In this document: piece after piece, positions 33,938-46,081 of the stretch
Layout: the number at the start of each line of letters is the position of its first letter
How positions within the stretch are numbered: the stretch's first letter is position 1
DNA from: Mytilinidion resinicola
Taxonomy: Eukaryota > Ascomycota > Dothideomycetes > Mytilinidiales > Mytilinidiaceae
Assembly: GCF_010093595.1 (NCBI RefSeq)
Contig: NW_022985445.1
Span: forward strand, 1,535,895 to 1,599,894
Direction of reading: 5' to 3'
DNA: 64,000 bases
Position numbers and translations under genes: made by a program
Notes under the pieces: model-generated
Seen by the model: the letters and a program-made list of their open reading frames with translations, nothing else
Database searches by the model: none
What the model was told of the DNA's origin: nothing

Positions 33938-34562
33938 ATGCCAAAGAACCTCAAGCCAAAGAGCGGGATCGCAGGTAAGACACCTCATATCTCAACGTCA
34001 ACGCCGGCTTTTCTAATTTCATCGCAGTTGGCCTCAACTCGGGACATGCTGTCACCCCCCGCCAGCCCAAGACGAAGCCATCATACCGAAAGGGTTTCCA
34101 GAGCAAGCGCACACTGTTCGTGAAGGATGTCGTCCGCGAGGTTGCCGGGTACGTTTGATTCTCTGGACAATATCCATCACAGTAGGATGAATCGGTGATT
34201 GAACATTAGCTAACTTTCTTTTCGACAGACTTGCACCATAGTGAGTTGCGACCGGTATTACCAACCTTACCACGGACACCACTGATCGATTCTAGCGAGC
34301 GCCGAGTTATTGAGTTGATCCGCAACAGCAAGGACAAGCGTGCCCGCAAGCTGGCCAAGAAGAGGGTACGCATACCGCCATCCTACTCCTTCGAACCGCC
34401 TTCCCCAATCTTCCTCGACATCACATACGAACCCCCACATCACACATACTTCGGAGAGCATACTGACGGATTTTATTCTAGCTCGGGACTTTCGGACGCG
34501 CGAAGGCGAAGGTTGAGGAGATGACCAACATCATTGCGGAGGCAAGGCGGGCGGGTCACTAA
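33938..34562 (+). CDS. RPL36: 60S ribosomal protein eL36
   Basis: Exons 33938-33974, 34028-34148, 34229-34240, 34296-34365 and 34482-34562 give 106 residues, the usual size. The exons join to give GLNSGHAVTPRQ, RKGFQSKRTLFVKDVVREV, APYERRVIELIRNSKDKRA and FGRAKAKVEEM, all hallmark eL36 sequence. The third exon is a 12-nt micro-exon coding four residues between introns of 80 and 55 nt. Many short introns are normal for ribosomal protein genes in these fungi. Confidence 0.93.
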
Positions 34563-35382
34563 GCGATGGCTGGCGTATGGTTGCGATGTCTCTTACAACT
34601 TGGTGGATTGATCATGAATTCAATACACTAGAGGGAAGTCCTCAAAAATTCAAAGAAAGCCCGTGGGATCTGGACAGTGCTGTAGCCAGGACCTTATCAT
34701 ACCCTCAATGTGACCATGTTTCACTTCAACACCATATTTGGCTGGAAATTCTCAATGATTCGTCACTGATTGAGAAGTGAAGGTCTGAAATGATAATGCA
34801 GTATGGGAATTAGCCTCTTCTGGCATGCTACGTTGAGTGAATAATGAGCAAAAGAATAATCAAGCATCGCCTCTCGAATATCGAATGGACAGGGACTGAA
34901 TGCCAGTCGAGCATCTATCAGACATCGTCTAGCCACAATCATCGAGTAACGTAAATTCACAGTACAGAGTCGAGCTCACAACTTCCAATGAAGATATCGG
35001 AGACCCGACCTGTAACGATTAATGCTAATCAAAAACAGTCACTCATCTTGCACTTAGAAAGTCGGTATTGATTATGAACAGGTAGATGCTATGGTCAAAT
35101 CTAGGTATTGGCTCTCCTCAGTCATGCTAGGATCAGTAGAGACCAGGAAAGGATCACGACACTCGAAATTAGCTTCGACCAAGCTCACACATCGTCTGGA
35201 AAATGAACATGTATTGAAGCACCTCAGAAGGTGTTGAATAAGTGTAGACAGACTAGCCTACCAGTACTGCACAAACACTAATACCCTCCAACGCCAATTG
35301 TACCATCTATGCAGCTATGAGACGCCCATCGTATCTCATGATAGCTCCCCCAAGCAAGCAGCCATGGCTTTCTTACTCTACC
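34563..35382. other. convergent intergenic region, no gene recognised
   Basis: An A/T-rich 820-nt interval between the 3' ends of eL36 and the UBX gene. Only short frames occur. Confidence 0.5.
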
Positions 35383-36991
35383 TCATTTCTTGTAGAAACC
35401 CTTGCTGAATATGCTCTTCAGCTTGCTCTCCTTGTCCGCATTGCTAGTACTGCCGCCTCCAGTCTTCCTCATACCGAGAATGTTCGTCGAGGGCTTCTCC
35501 TCCTGTCGATTATCTATCTCGGGTTCTTCGACACGCAGAACTTGAGCTTTCTGCTGCCATTCCTGCTTGAGGACATTCTTCGACGCTCGTGCTTCACTGC
35601 TTGCGTTGTCGTCCCAGAGGAAGGTCAGTATCTCTCGACCCGAGAATCGGAGATCCTGAACCAGACGCTGTGGCCCGTTTTTCATAGCGAGCGGCGCTCC
35701 TTTAGGCCCTATGTATCGTAGGTGGAACGGCTGTGTCGGGTGCACCAGGAGATTCCGTACAGATTCGTACAGTTTGCTTGCAGTGTCGGAGTTGGAGAAA
35801 GTCATCATGACCTGACTCTCATCTGGCAGACGGATCCGGAATGTGACGCCTTTCTGGGCCTCAGATTTCTGTTTCCGAATAGCGTCTTGCTCTGCAAGCT
35901 CTTTATCTGATAGTAGGCGGGAGTTCTTGCCGCGGTTTTGTAGAGATGCTTGGTGTGCTTTGGCGTGTTCTATTGTTGGAATATAGTCGGCTTCGTTGTA
36001 TGCTCGCAGTGCGGCTTGCGGGGTCGAGCTACTAGGCGGAGCAAAGATCTTGATTTCGGTAGATGGGCTTGGTTGAAGCGGTTCACTGCTTGGTGATGTG
36101 GCGGGATTGGGTTCTGCTTGCGAAGTGGCTTCATCGGGCCCAGTTGTTGCTGCTGTTTGATCTACCTCCATTGGCTCTGGTGCCACATTTTGGACGTCAG
36201 TAGCAGGAGTGCTGTCGGCTACTTCAGGTTCCTTCTCCTGTGGAGCTGGAACTGATGGAGGTAATCCTGTCGCCTCAGCAGTAGAACCACTGGCGGTAGG
36301 CGTACTCGCGGAGGGTTCTTCAGCGGTCTTGAAGTACTCTGTGATCTCGGTCATAGCTTCTTCGAGTGGGGTTCCGCTATTCTTGAAGTTCAGTCGTAAT
36401 AGCGCTGTTCCGCTATCGAATCCAAGCTGGCTCAGTGTTTGTTGAAGTTCCACAAAGGTTGACAGCTCGCGATGACCCGGCATCACAGTTATGACAGGTG
36501 TTTCGTGGTTCAGCCTTCCGGAGCCCGATCCCGGAATACCGTTCATTTCGGGTACGCCGCGTTGAGTGAAGTTGTGGTTCGCGTCAGATCCACTTTCGAA
36601 TTGTCGTAGTATTTTCCACAGCGAGTCATTGTTGGGGAATTTCTGCGTCAAGCGGACGTTCTTCTCGGATTCTGGCAGCTGGAGAGCTACAGATATGGGA
36701 GCCGGGGATCGGGAAGCTTGTACGAGGTCCAGGCGAGCGCCTCCAGGTAGATTTGCTAGCCGTATTTGTTGAGAGAGTGTTACGGGCTTATTATTGAACC
36801 TGGCAGAGTGTCAATACCCTAAGCTTCGCAAGAGCATAATGTAGGTTCACGTACTTAAGAGTGTATAGGTCCGGCTTTAGATTGAACTTGTTGCACGCCT
36901 CGTTCCGCACTTCGGTCAAGTATTTGCCTGGCGTGGTGGGAATCTTGGCCGTTCTCGCAGACGGGCTTAAGATCATAAGATGAGACGCCAT
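35383..36991 (-). CDS. UBX-domain protein of the TUG/ASPL (Ubx4) family
   Basis: Exons 36855-36991 and 35383-36799 give 517 residues. The N-terminal ubiquitin-like TUG domain (PGKYLTEVRNEACNKFNL, then NNKPVTLSQQIRLANLPGGA) occupies about residues 15-85. A long low-complexity region rich in Pro, Thr, Ser and Glu follows, then a C-terminal UBX domain (FRIRLPDESQVMMTF to GREILTFLWD). Such proteins are adaptors or remodelers of the Cdc48/p97 AAA-ATPase. The intron is 55 nt. The start codon lies inside the 3' end of another small gene on the same strand (36973-37197), overlapping by 19 nt in a different frame. Confidence 0.87.
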
Positions 36992-37197
36992 AACGAGCCC
37001 GCGACCTTGTAGGTGGAGAAGAGGGCTACTGCGGTGTTGGCGAAGACGAGGGCTCGGGCGCGATTGCAGCCGGGAGCGTGCCTTTGGTAAACGCTCTGGC
37101 AGGCTTCGATAGAGTGAAGGGAGGCGTAGAAGTAGAATAGCGCCCCCAGCAGCTGGTTCTCGGTGTCTGTCAATCGGAGGCCAGTCAAGTTTGCCAT
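36973..37197 (-). CDS. small predicted two-helix membrane protein overlapping the UBX gene start
   Basis: A 74-residue frame with strongly C-rich third positions throughout (CTC, GCC, TTC, TAC). Its ATG has a good context (CCCAATGGCA). Hydrophobic segments at about residues 17-33 (LLGALFYFYASLHSI) and 50-70 (ALVFANTAVALFSTYKVAGSLW) suggest a two-helix membrane protein with two cysteines between them. Upstream, a possible intron (37167-37271, GTGAGT to ACAG, 105 nt and in frame) could instead join it to an exon above 37272, but no ATG was found for that form. The family is not recognised. The gene is inferred from codon use. Confidence 0.5.
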   Translation of the reverse strand: MANLTGLRLTDTENQLLGALFYFYASLHSIEACQSVYQRHAPGCNRARALVFANTAVALFSTYKVAGSLWRLIL

Positions 37198-37690
37198 TGG
37201 GAGGTGTGGGAAAGACGAGAAAGGACCCCGCAGGCGCGGAGGGTTGAGGCTGCGGTGGTCTATAAACTCACCTGGACGAGGCTGACGGAGACGACGGAGC
37301 TGCACGAACACGATATGGTTCACTGCGCAAGCTTCGAGAGCGAGGGTTTTGGTGGCCGACTGCACTGTTGCAGCTAGGAATATTCTTGAGCGGTGATGCC
37401 TTTGCTTGGAGTCGCTGTTGTCCTCGTCAGCCAGGCAACATCCAACACACCTCTACCACTGCTTCCTCATCTCGTTCTAGAAGCTTCCAACCCCTACTCA
37501 CGGCTTCAACCCTCTCCTAGCGCCTCTGCTTGATTCGCGTCTGGATCGCAGAACCCTTCCAGGCCGGAACCAAAGCCACATCTGCAGGGCATTCCTCCGC
37601 AAGGCGCCCCCGCCATCAATAATCGGCAGCGGGAACCACGACCCCAACTCTCCATCCCCGTTTGCGCAACACCAGAAGCCAGCCCCAACC

Positions 37691-38827
37691 ATGTCGAAAA
37701 CCGTACATATCGAGTCGCCTGCGCAGTTCAACTCGCTGTTGTCCTCGTCCCGCGTTGTCGTCGTAGACTGTGAGTGCCGCAAAGCCCCCGCGCGCCCCTC
37801 CAGCGAAATACTGACCGTCTCTCGTGCAGTCTACGCCGACTGGTGTGGGCCATGCAAGGCCATAGCCCCGGTCTATGAGCAGCTTTCCGCCCAGCTTTCG
37901 AGACCGAACATCGTTACCTTCACCAAGGTCAACACCGACACCCAGACGCAGATTGCGCAGAGCTATGGCATCACCGCGTGAGGCCACCCCCGCCACATTC
38001 TTGCTCGTGAGACAGTGGCTTACCCTATTTTTGTTTCTAGCATGCCAACCTTCATGATCTTCAAGAATGGTCGCGAAGTCCAGAAGATCCGCGGTGCTCG
38101 TGCCAAAGAGCTGTCCACAGCGGTGCAGATGCTGGCGAATGAGGCAGACTCTGATGGCAACTCGGGAGGGTTCGGAGAAGCAAGCTCCAGCACGAGCGGG
38201 ACCTGGCGCGGTGCCGATCTACCGCGCGGATATCACGATGTCTCCGACCAGGTCGATACCAGAGGGCTGGACCTACTCAACTCGGACAGCGAACTAGGCG
38301 GAGTACGAGCACTCTTCGACGCCAGCATACCGTCTTCGATAGGCAGCGGGAAAGGAAAGGGAAAGGCTAGTGGAGCCGAAACAAAGTCAGACTGGGTGGA
38401 GAGCGACGTCGACGAGCAGCTGATGCTGTATATCCCGTTCCAGTCGATGCTGAAGGTCCATACAATCCACCTGACCTCACTACCACCGAAATCCGAGGAT
38501 GAGGACGAGGACGACGAGGTGCCGATGCGACCCAAGACGATCCACATATATTCGAACCGCGCACACAATCTGGGCTTCGAGGAAGCGGAAGACATCCCTT
38601 CCACACAGTCAATAACCCTGAAGCCGAGCGACTGGGACGAGAAAACCGGGACAGCAAAGGTTGAGCTTCGCTTTGTCAAGTTCCAGAACGTGACATCTTT
38701 GGTCATCTTCGTAGTCGACGGGGACGGCGAGGGTGAGAAGGTACGGCTGGATAGGGTTCGCATAATCGGCGAGTCTGGGGAGAAGAGAGATATGGGCAAG
38801 CTGGAGATAATCGGCGATGATGCGTAG
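37691..38827 (+). CDS. thioredoxin-like protein with PITH domain (Txl1/TXNL1)
   Basis: Exons 37691-37769, 37830-37977 and 38041-38827 give 337 residues. The thioredoxin domain (about 1-105) keeps the active site WCGPC at residues 31-35 and the cis-proline loop AMPTF. After a Ser/Gly-rich linker, the C-terminal PITH domain (about 180-330) includes LMLYIPFQSMLKVHTIHL and KTIHIYSNRAHNLGFEEAED. This is the Txl1/TXNL1 arrangement, a thioredoxin associated with the 26S proteasome. Both introns are about 60 nt. Confidence 0.92.
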
Positions 38828-41800
38828 TCACAGCTGTCAAGCGGTGTGGCAGTCATCTTCTAATGCTGACGGAAAACCTTGCGTGGGCTCTGGTGTTCAC
38901 TTGATTTGGCATGCACGGCGGGTCTCATTGGCAGCTTAGATGGCTCATAGATACTTACGACAACCTCACGAGGCTCATGACAACCTCTTGAAAACATTCA
39001 AGCCCTTCCAAGGCTGCGCTGCATACTATACTGTACTAAAGTTCTAGCTGACCAGGAAGTCTAAATCGACTACCAGTGACAGTGACCCTGCACTTAATAA
39101 GCTTATTCAGGTTCATGAAACCTACATACTTGGACAGCCGTAGGCTACTCCCTACATATGAACTTTACAAAATAGTTCTTCAAGTTATTTAAATCAGGGC
39201 CTGAGGCCCAAGGGGATTATGACAAGTATGAACGGCTTTGCCTAATTCTTGTGAAGCTTTTAGAGTCTATTGCGAACGGACTGACGTTCTACGCGAGCCT
39301 TTCTTCTACCCAGTGGGAGCTTTGGTGGGCTTTTCCAATGATCTCAACCAGGCCGATTTGCATTGGCTGGAGCGTGGAATGCTCAGCTCTAGGGTTTAGC
39401 TGTGAATACATACGTATAAGATTTACGGATTTGAACATGTGCTGCCCTCATGGAGCGTAGTCATCTCACAGCCTCCTATTAGCCAGAAATTGTCAGGGTC
39501 CAAGCTGAGTCAGCACACAATCGCTTGAAGATTTTCACGTCGCAGGCAGACCTTCTTCCTCCTCAAGGCCCATGATGAAGCGATGCGTAAGCGTCGACAA
39601 TAAAATAGGAAGAGGATGACTTGGCAAATGCTAGGGCTGATCTCAACTGACACTTTCTGAGGCCCGTATTTCCTGTTGCTGTGGGCGATTTCCTTACTCT
39701 CTCTCAACTGCTGGCAGCCAGAAAAGCATGCGGGATGGTTTGCTGAACTTTTGGAAAGGCTCTTCTGTCATTGCCTGAACCTCGATCAGTCTTTCTACGT
39801 CTATTCGCCGCGATTATATGTCTACTTTTCCACGAAATAGTTTTCCATGTCATTCAGCCCCTCTTTTTTCGTTTGAAGCCATATCCTTCACCGTGGAATA
39901 GAACTTCATGTCAATCAAACTCAGATACATAGCATATTATTATTAGCACGATTGCTTAAGCGTCAGACTTCGACGCACTCATCTAGTCGGCCCAACATGA
40001 TATGTCCGCATTCTCTGAGCCATCGCACCATCCTCTTAAGCCAACATCTGAGCGCATTTCACGCGTCTTCGTTGAGTAGATCCGTCTGCTCAGTTCCACT
40101 AGCTGGGTACGATATCACATCGCTACACGTACGCAACCTGCAGGCAATGTCGACATTTTCAAAGACCCCAGAGTATCAACCACAGCCTTGCGGCTATCTG
40201 TCCATGCCGCCGCCACATATCACACAAACAGTTTCTTGTACACTTCGGGATTCTTCCCTGTTCACAGACCCGAACGAACGCAATTCTCGGTCGAAATCCT
40301 GATTATAGTGTCACCAATATGCGACATACAGGCAATGCCTTGGTTCTATTGGCCCAATTAGGCAGATGTTCAACCCAGCGAACGGCTCCCCGGTTTCCCC
40401 AGCGCTTCTATTTCGGTCATGCAGCTCCCGAATTTTCGAGTCGCGGTTGAAACGTTCCAGGCAAGCCTACAAAGGTAGGTATGGAAAATCGCTTCGTCGA
40501 CGCTGCTAACGCCAAAGGATCTGAAGTCGACGCCTTTCTGTAAATAGGAACAACGCAGCGCGCGGGTAAAGGCTAGCGATCAATGACAGTTCACTCCGTC
40601 AACGGATGGTGCCGTCTTGGTGTACCAAACCTCGGATCGGAGAGGCCATGACGTGGAATGACAGACTTTGGGGCTAACGGGCCAGGCACAAGGTGGGCTC
40701 GACTACACATCATCGGCTCTTGAACGGCATGCGGAAGGCCCAAGATTTGAGATGATGTGGGGAAGAAAGGCTAACGGCGGGACCTGATAAGAATGTCATG
40801 ACCCGAGATACCTACCCTCGGGAGAATTGTCTCCACATGGCATGAATCGAAATCTCCTTCTAGACCAGGGGCTGGGATGCAGCTCCACAAGTTCCTGGAC
40901 CCTTGACCGCGAGGACGTGGATGTCCAGGGCTTGTGGAACCCTGAGCTTCCTATTCGAGCGGATTACCCAGCTAGCTTCCAGGATGGGGGCAAGTCCACC
41001 AAGCGAAGTTTGCAAGAGATTATGCTCGACGCTCTGAAGAGGCAAAGTCGCCGCGTATCCTGCCGGCGTCGCAGTCGGTAAAGAAAAACCTTGAGGATCG
41101 CGCGGAGCCGGGTTTCATCATCCTTCAGACGGGTTTCTCACAAGGCTGAGAAGCAGAAATCAGGCGGTGGTGAACTGACCTGTCGATCCACCACTCGAAG
41201 CTCTCTGGTGCTCTTTCCACACTAGCAAGACGAACTGCATGCGGTGTGCGTCTCCCCCGAATATATCACCACTTGTTGGCCGAGTCAAGGTATGCGTCGA
41301 GCGTGGTGGACGCCAACAATGTGGAGATGTCAAGTCGGCCGCGGCCTGCCGGAAGTTGATTGTCCCAGTCTTCGAAGAGCTGGTGGAAGATCGGAGGGCT
41401 TCTATAATCTCCCAGCGATCTGACGGAGGAAAAAGGGTGACGAAGCAGGTCTAGCGGAAGCCACGGTCCACGACACACTTCCCCGGCGCTGACTGTCTAG
41501 CATGCTACGCTAGGCGCAACACTAAGGCGGAATGCAGGGGGGTAGCCTTCCGTGATCGCCTGTTTACTTGAGTCGCAAGACAAAGAGGCCAGGCCGGTCG
41601 AGCGTGGTGGTAGAATTGGCAGAGCCGGAGGTGCTGCCAGAGGCGTCTCGCGATGCTCTTCAGCGTTAACAAGTCCTGTCCGCTCGCGTAGGACGAAACA
41701 CTGGTTCTCTGTGTACCTGCATATGTTCCTGCATTAGCTGGCCAGCAGATTTTGTGGACTGACTCCAGCTTGTGCAGATGTGGGGCATTCCTACGACTTC

Positions 41801-43599
41801 TATTGGCTCTATTCGAGAACAGCGCGGAGACCGACAATGGCGAGCAGAAACACTCGACGTTCTTCTGGAACACTTGTCCGCCAGGGGGATAGGATGTGTG
41901 GGCGTAACGCAGAGGCCCGTGACGCCGACGTGCATTGATGGCGCGCCTGTGCTCTTCAGTTTATGAATCGTGTCCTCCAGAGGCCACGGCTTAGGGCAGC
42001 GAGAGGCCAGTCCCGAAACGAACTTGTTAGCTGGTCTCAGAACGCAATGCAGCTGGTGGTCATCGCCACTCCCCCAAAATAGCAACGCGGGAGAGTTATG
42101 TCCGCCTGCATGGGCACGTAACAGGCACCCAGCACGGTGCGAGGCGACATGCACAAGCAGCGACGTTGTGGTGCCACACCGGACCCGTTTTCAGTGATTG
42201 ATTTATCGCGGCCGTCAGCACGAGGCCTCGACGCCGTATCGATACCGGCCCGCCTTTTCCAGCCTCCCATGTCTGCGGTGCAGTGTGCTGAGTGCTTCAC
42301 GGCGACGAGAAATTGAAACACTCGCTCCATGTCTCGAGGAGTTGAACCACGGTCGACAGGAAACAAATGACCACTCACAACTGTCTCTCCCCCACCATAA
42401 AGTCATCGCCGCTGCGTCTCACCATCCATGCGGTTGATTGAAGCGGTCGCCCATGACATCGTTCCCCACATGAAGCAGAGACGACTCGCCGGCCGAGCAA
42501 ATCACCAGCGTGCCCCGAGGACGCCGCGCTTCTTGGGAGACTCTTTGAAAAGCAGTTCCTGCATGAGATGCAGGTCTCGTTGATCGCACCACGCCGCCAC
42601 TGCTGCAGGATCACCCACAACGCACGAGACTGAGCTGACTTGCGGCCGGCGTGTCGCGTCTCGCCATCTCGCCCACTCACGGCCTCCGATACGGTCTGCG
42701 ATTTGAGGGACGCGCGCCCCGGAGGTTTCCCATTCGCTGAGGCGTGGTGGGAAGTTGGGTCTCGCGGAGTGATTGAGTGTGACAGCCACCTGCACTCACC
42801 AACAGCGGCGCGATACGGCGGGCCAAAGGCCTATCGATACCCATCCCACATGCCCACATGCGCGCGGGTTTCTCAAGAAGAAAAGTCTCACAGTGGGTGG
42901 CCACCGGGCCGCCACACAGGGACCGGGCCTGTCCTGTTGACGGCAACATATCGATTGTCCAATCTGGGGTGCTGGGAGGATGCCAGGAGGACAGCATCGC
43001 ACCGCGATAGGCTGATGGCGGAGCTGGGCCCGGCACCCGTTGACACAGGCTGAAGGGCATGTCGCGCTCTTCCCGCTTCCGCACGAGGGACGCTCTGAAT
43101 CACACATTACGGCGCCCAGGCTGTGTGGTTGGCTTGCAGACCTGCCCGAAGGCAACGAATCGCCGGGTACACTGGCCGTCGCGCAGTTCGTTTGGGCAGC
43201 ACACGGCGGCGGACTGGAGCCTGTGGGAGCGTGAGACGTCGCCAGGGTCGCTGTCGCCGCCCAAACGAGTCGGTGTGCGCAGGAGGCCAGCAGTTGTGCA
43301 GAGCGCTAGGTTTCATGGATTCGTCGGCCCCGAATCTGCAGTGTGGCAGCTCGCAATCAGCAAGCCTGCTGGTGGTGAGATGCCCCGGCGTGGCGCTAAA
43401 CTTAGGCCTCCTCCAGCATAAAATAATGCCGCGTGGACGGACTTGCCGCTCTAACGAAGCTGGAGCCAGTCGCGGTGTCGAATCCCACGACTCGTGCGTT
43501 AGCCTGCCGCAGGGGTTGTATGCAGCCAGAGTGCTGCGCCTTTCGCCGTCCCGAGGGCCCTCCCACCGTGGTTTAAGCCAATTCCCGCGCTGTTGCTCA
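38828..43599. other. long gene-free region
   Basis: Almost 5 kb without a frame I can support. The first 1.5 kb (38.8-40.3 kb) is A/T-rich with short frames. From about 41.2 to 43.6 kb it becomes GC-rich, where several frames overlap on both strands simply because stops are rare. I see no domain, tRNA, transposase or tandem repeat. It probably contains the distal promoter of the Msn2-like gene, or an unrecognised non-coding transcript. Confidence 0.4.
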
Positions 43600-44192
43600 G
43601 GCACAGGTCATCTTTACTTCTTTCGCATGTGCCGCTAGCTTAATCGTTGTCTCGTCTCTCGCTGATCTGGGCATTTACTTATCCCGCCCGTGTCCCATCA
43701 CTCGTTCCATTTCCTTGTCCAAGGTTTATCAACCGTCGTCACTCGTCTTTCCCTTTCCCCATCTACTCTTTTTGTGCTTCATATTCTCTTTTGGATATCT
43801 CTCGTGCTGTTCCTTTGTGCAACAGCTTCGACAGTATCCGGCCCTTCCTTAGCCTTCCAACCGAGCGCCCATGACCCTCGAACCCTCTCAGTAAATACCT
43901 AGTAGACAGCATCGATTCGTCCTTGCTGTTGTCCTGTCGCTCACTGCAGCCTTTCCCCTTGTATCCGTCCTCTTGTCCAGCTACTCGGTCTGCTATACCG
44001 CCTGTAACCTTAATCCAAACTCGAAACCTTCCGATCTCGACCTCGAACACTTTCGGAGTCACTTCGAACCACTTCGAACCACTGTAGAATACTACTAACT
44101 ACCTGTCTCAACAACGAAGCTGTGAGTGATGCGGCGTCGTGCGTGGAATGCTGGTGCTGACATTCCGATCCAGAACACCAACACCATACGCA
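43600..44192 (+). promoter_or_regulatory. pyrimidine-rich promoter/leader of the Msn2-like gene, with a leader intron
   Basis: The plus strand is strongly C/T-rich from about 43640 to 43880 (for example CTTTCCCTTTCCCC), a common feature upstream of highly regulated fungal genes. A likely 5'-leader intron runs from 44122 (GTGAGT) to 44173 (CCAG). It removes an upstream ATG at 44148 that is in frame with the main start, leaving the ATG at 44193 as the first in that frame. Confidence 0.45.
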
Positions 44193-46081
44193 ATGGAAGG
44201 CACATACCCAATGCACCCTTCGCAGGCCATGAGCCAGTCGCCATTCTTCTATTATAACCCCGATCCGAGCCCAGAGAACCGCCAGCACGGCCACTTCACC
44301 CCACATCCCAACGGTCTACCAAACACGCCTTACCAGCAGTGCCAGGATGGCTACTACCAGCCCAACATGGTCTTCACCCGCCCGTCGTCATCGGATTCGC
44401 AGGGCTCCTACGTGCAGCGGAATGCCTACGTTCCTCAATCGCTTATGACACCCGTGGCATCGCCTCAGCCAATGTACCAGAAGCCTACGATCCTCATCCA
44501 GCAAGACTCGCCGTATCTGCATCCATTGGATACCGATTTCTCGGATATGCGCTTTGCACCTGCGACACCACCACTTTCGTCGTCTGGCAGCGCCATCAGC
44601 AGCCCGCCGTCGACTTGCGACATCCTGCCTACGCCGGTGAACGGCACGTTCTTCCAGAGCGAAGGCTTGAAGGGTGTGAAGATGGGATGTGAGGAGGAGG
44701 TCTTCTCCGAGATTCTTGCGGGCGGTGACTGGACTCGATCGGCATCGCCGCCAATGACCCCAGGTGCGTATTTTTAGATGTAACCCATTTTTCGACTGCA
44801 TCGCAGCGTGAGGGTGTGTTTGACGCGGTGACCGTGGGTGCGGTAGAGTTTGTGGTGAATTGTTTGCGGGCGTCTTGCTGATGATTCTCAGTGTTCATCC
44901 AGAACCCTTCGGCTATGTGCGCGGGCCAAGGCTCCTACCTTTTGTCGGCCACATCGTGCCCGTCGCTCTCGCCCTCGCCATCACCAATCCCGCGATCCGC
45001 GTGCGACACCGAGAACAACTTCTGCGACCCGCGCAACCTCACCGTCTCGTCGAGTTCCGCCAACTTCGCCTGCCTGCCAACGCTCTGCCCCGGCGACGAC
45101 GAGGAGCACAAGCTAATTCTCAAAGGTGACTCCAAGCCATCGGCCGACGAGCTTGCTGCATCGTCCAGCTTCGGCGATCTCTCCACCGGCCTGCCCACCT
45201 TTGAGCCTCTCTTCGAGCTCGACTCTGAGGACGACTTCACCGGCCTCGTGCAGTTCCCTGCTTCAGAGAACGTCCACTTCCACGGCAACAAGCGCCAGCG
45301 CACCGAGCTGCTTCCTCTCTCCCCCGAAGACGACGGTCTTGCGAGTGAAGAGAGCTTCACCGACTTTGAGGACGACTTCGCTGTCAGCGGCCTGCTCACT
45401 CCCTGTGACACCGACTCTTTCTCCTCTGACGACATGACAATGAACGCTGCCAACAACAGGCAGATGAAGTACGAGGCTGATGAGGATAGCGAGTCTGAAT
45501 CCGAATACCAGGGCGACGCATACACCTCCCACGGCAACGGCACCAAGTCTCACTCTGGGTCTGGTCAGCACCAATCTTCCGGCCAGGGCAGCTCTGAGAA
45601 CGCCGTCGCTTCCAGCTCTGATGATGGTGCCCGCACTCCCCCCACTTCGGCCCCCACCAGCCGCCGTGGTCGCAAGCAGTCCCTGACTGAAGACCCATCG
45701 AAGACCTTCGTATGCACTCTCTGCTCGCGTCGCTTCCGCCGCCAGGAACACCTGAAGCGCCACTACCGATCCCTCCACACCCACGATAAGCCCTTCGAGT
45801 GCACCGACTGCGGCAAGAAGTTCTCTCGCAGCGACAACCTCTCGCAGCATCAACGCACTCATGGCACTGGTGCAGTCGTCATGGGTGTCCTCGATGACGC
45901 AGAGCTGCGAAGGCAGAAGGAGGAGTCGTACGACAGCCAAGATCCCGGCATGCTCGGAGCCATCCTCTACAGCGCTGCCGCCGCCGTGTCAAGCAGCAGT
46001 GGCTCGGAGTCTTATTCCGACATGGATCGCAGCCCATCAGGCTCTGACAAGAAGTACCGCAAGAGGAAGCGGGATGAGTAG
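44193..46081 (+). CDS. C2H2 zinc-finger stress regulator, Msn2/4-like (SebA/Seb1 type)
   Basis: Exons 44193-44763 and 44892-46081 give 586 residues. Two C-terminal C2H2 fingers (about 463-513) have C-x2-C-x12-H-x4-H and C-x2-C-x12-H-x3-H. Their sequences, [20 protein letters not shown] and [14 protein letters not shown], are those of the Msn2/4 class that binds AGGGG stress elements. The rest is Ser/Pro/acidic with activation-domain character and a basic KRKRDE end. This class integrates osmotic, oxidative and nutrient stress under PKA and MAPK control. The start at 44193 is chosen because a leader intron appears to remove the in-frame ATG at 44148. Confidence 0.88.

Noticed and set aside
42500..43640. 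Many overlapping 100-170 codon frames on both strands
   Set aside because: They coexist in most frames of a GC-rich tract, so they reflect stop scarcity. None has a domain or biased codon use.
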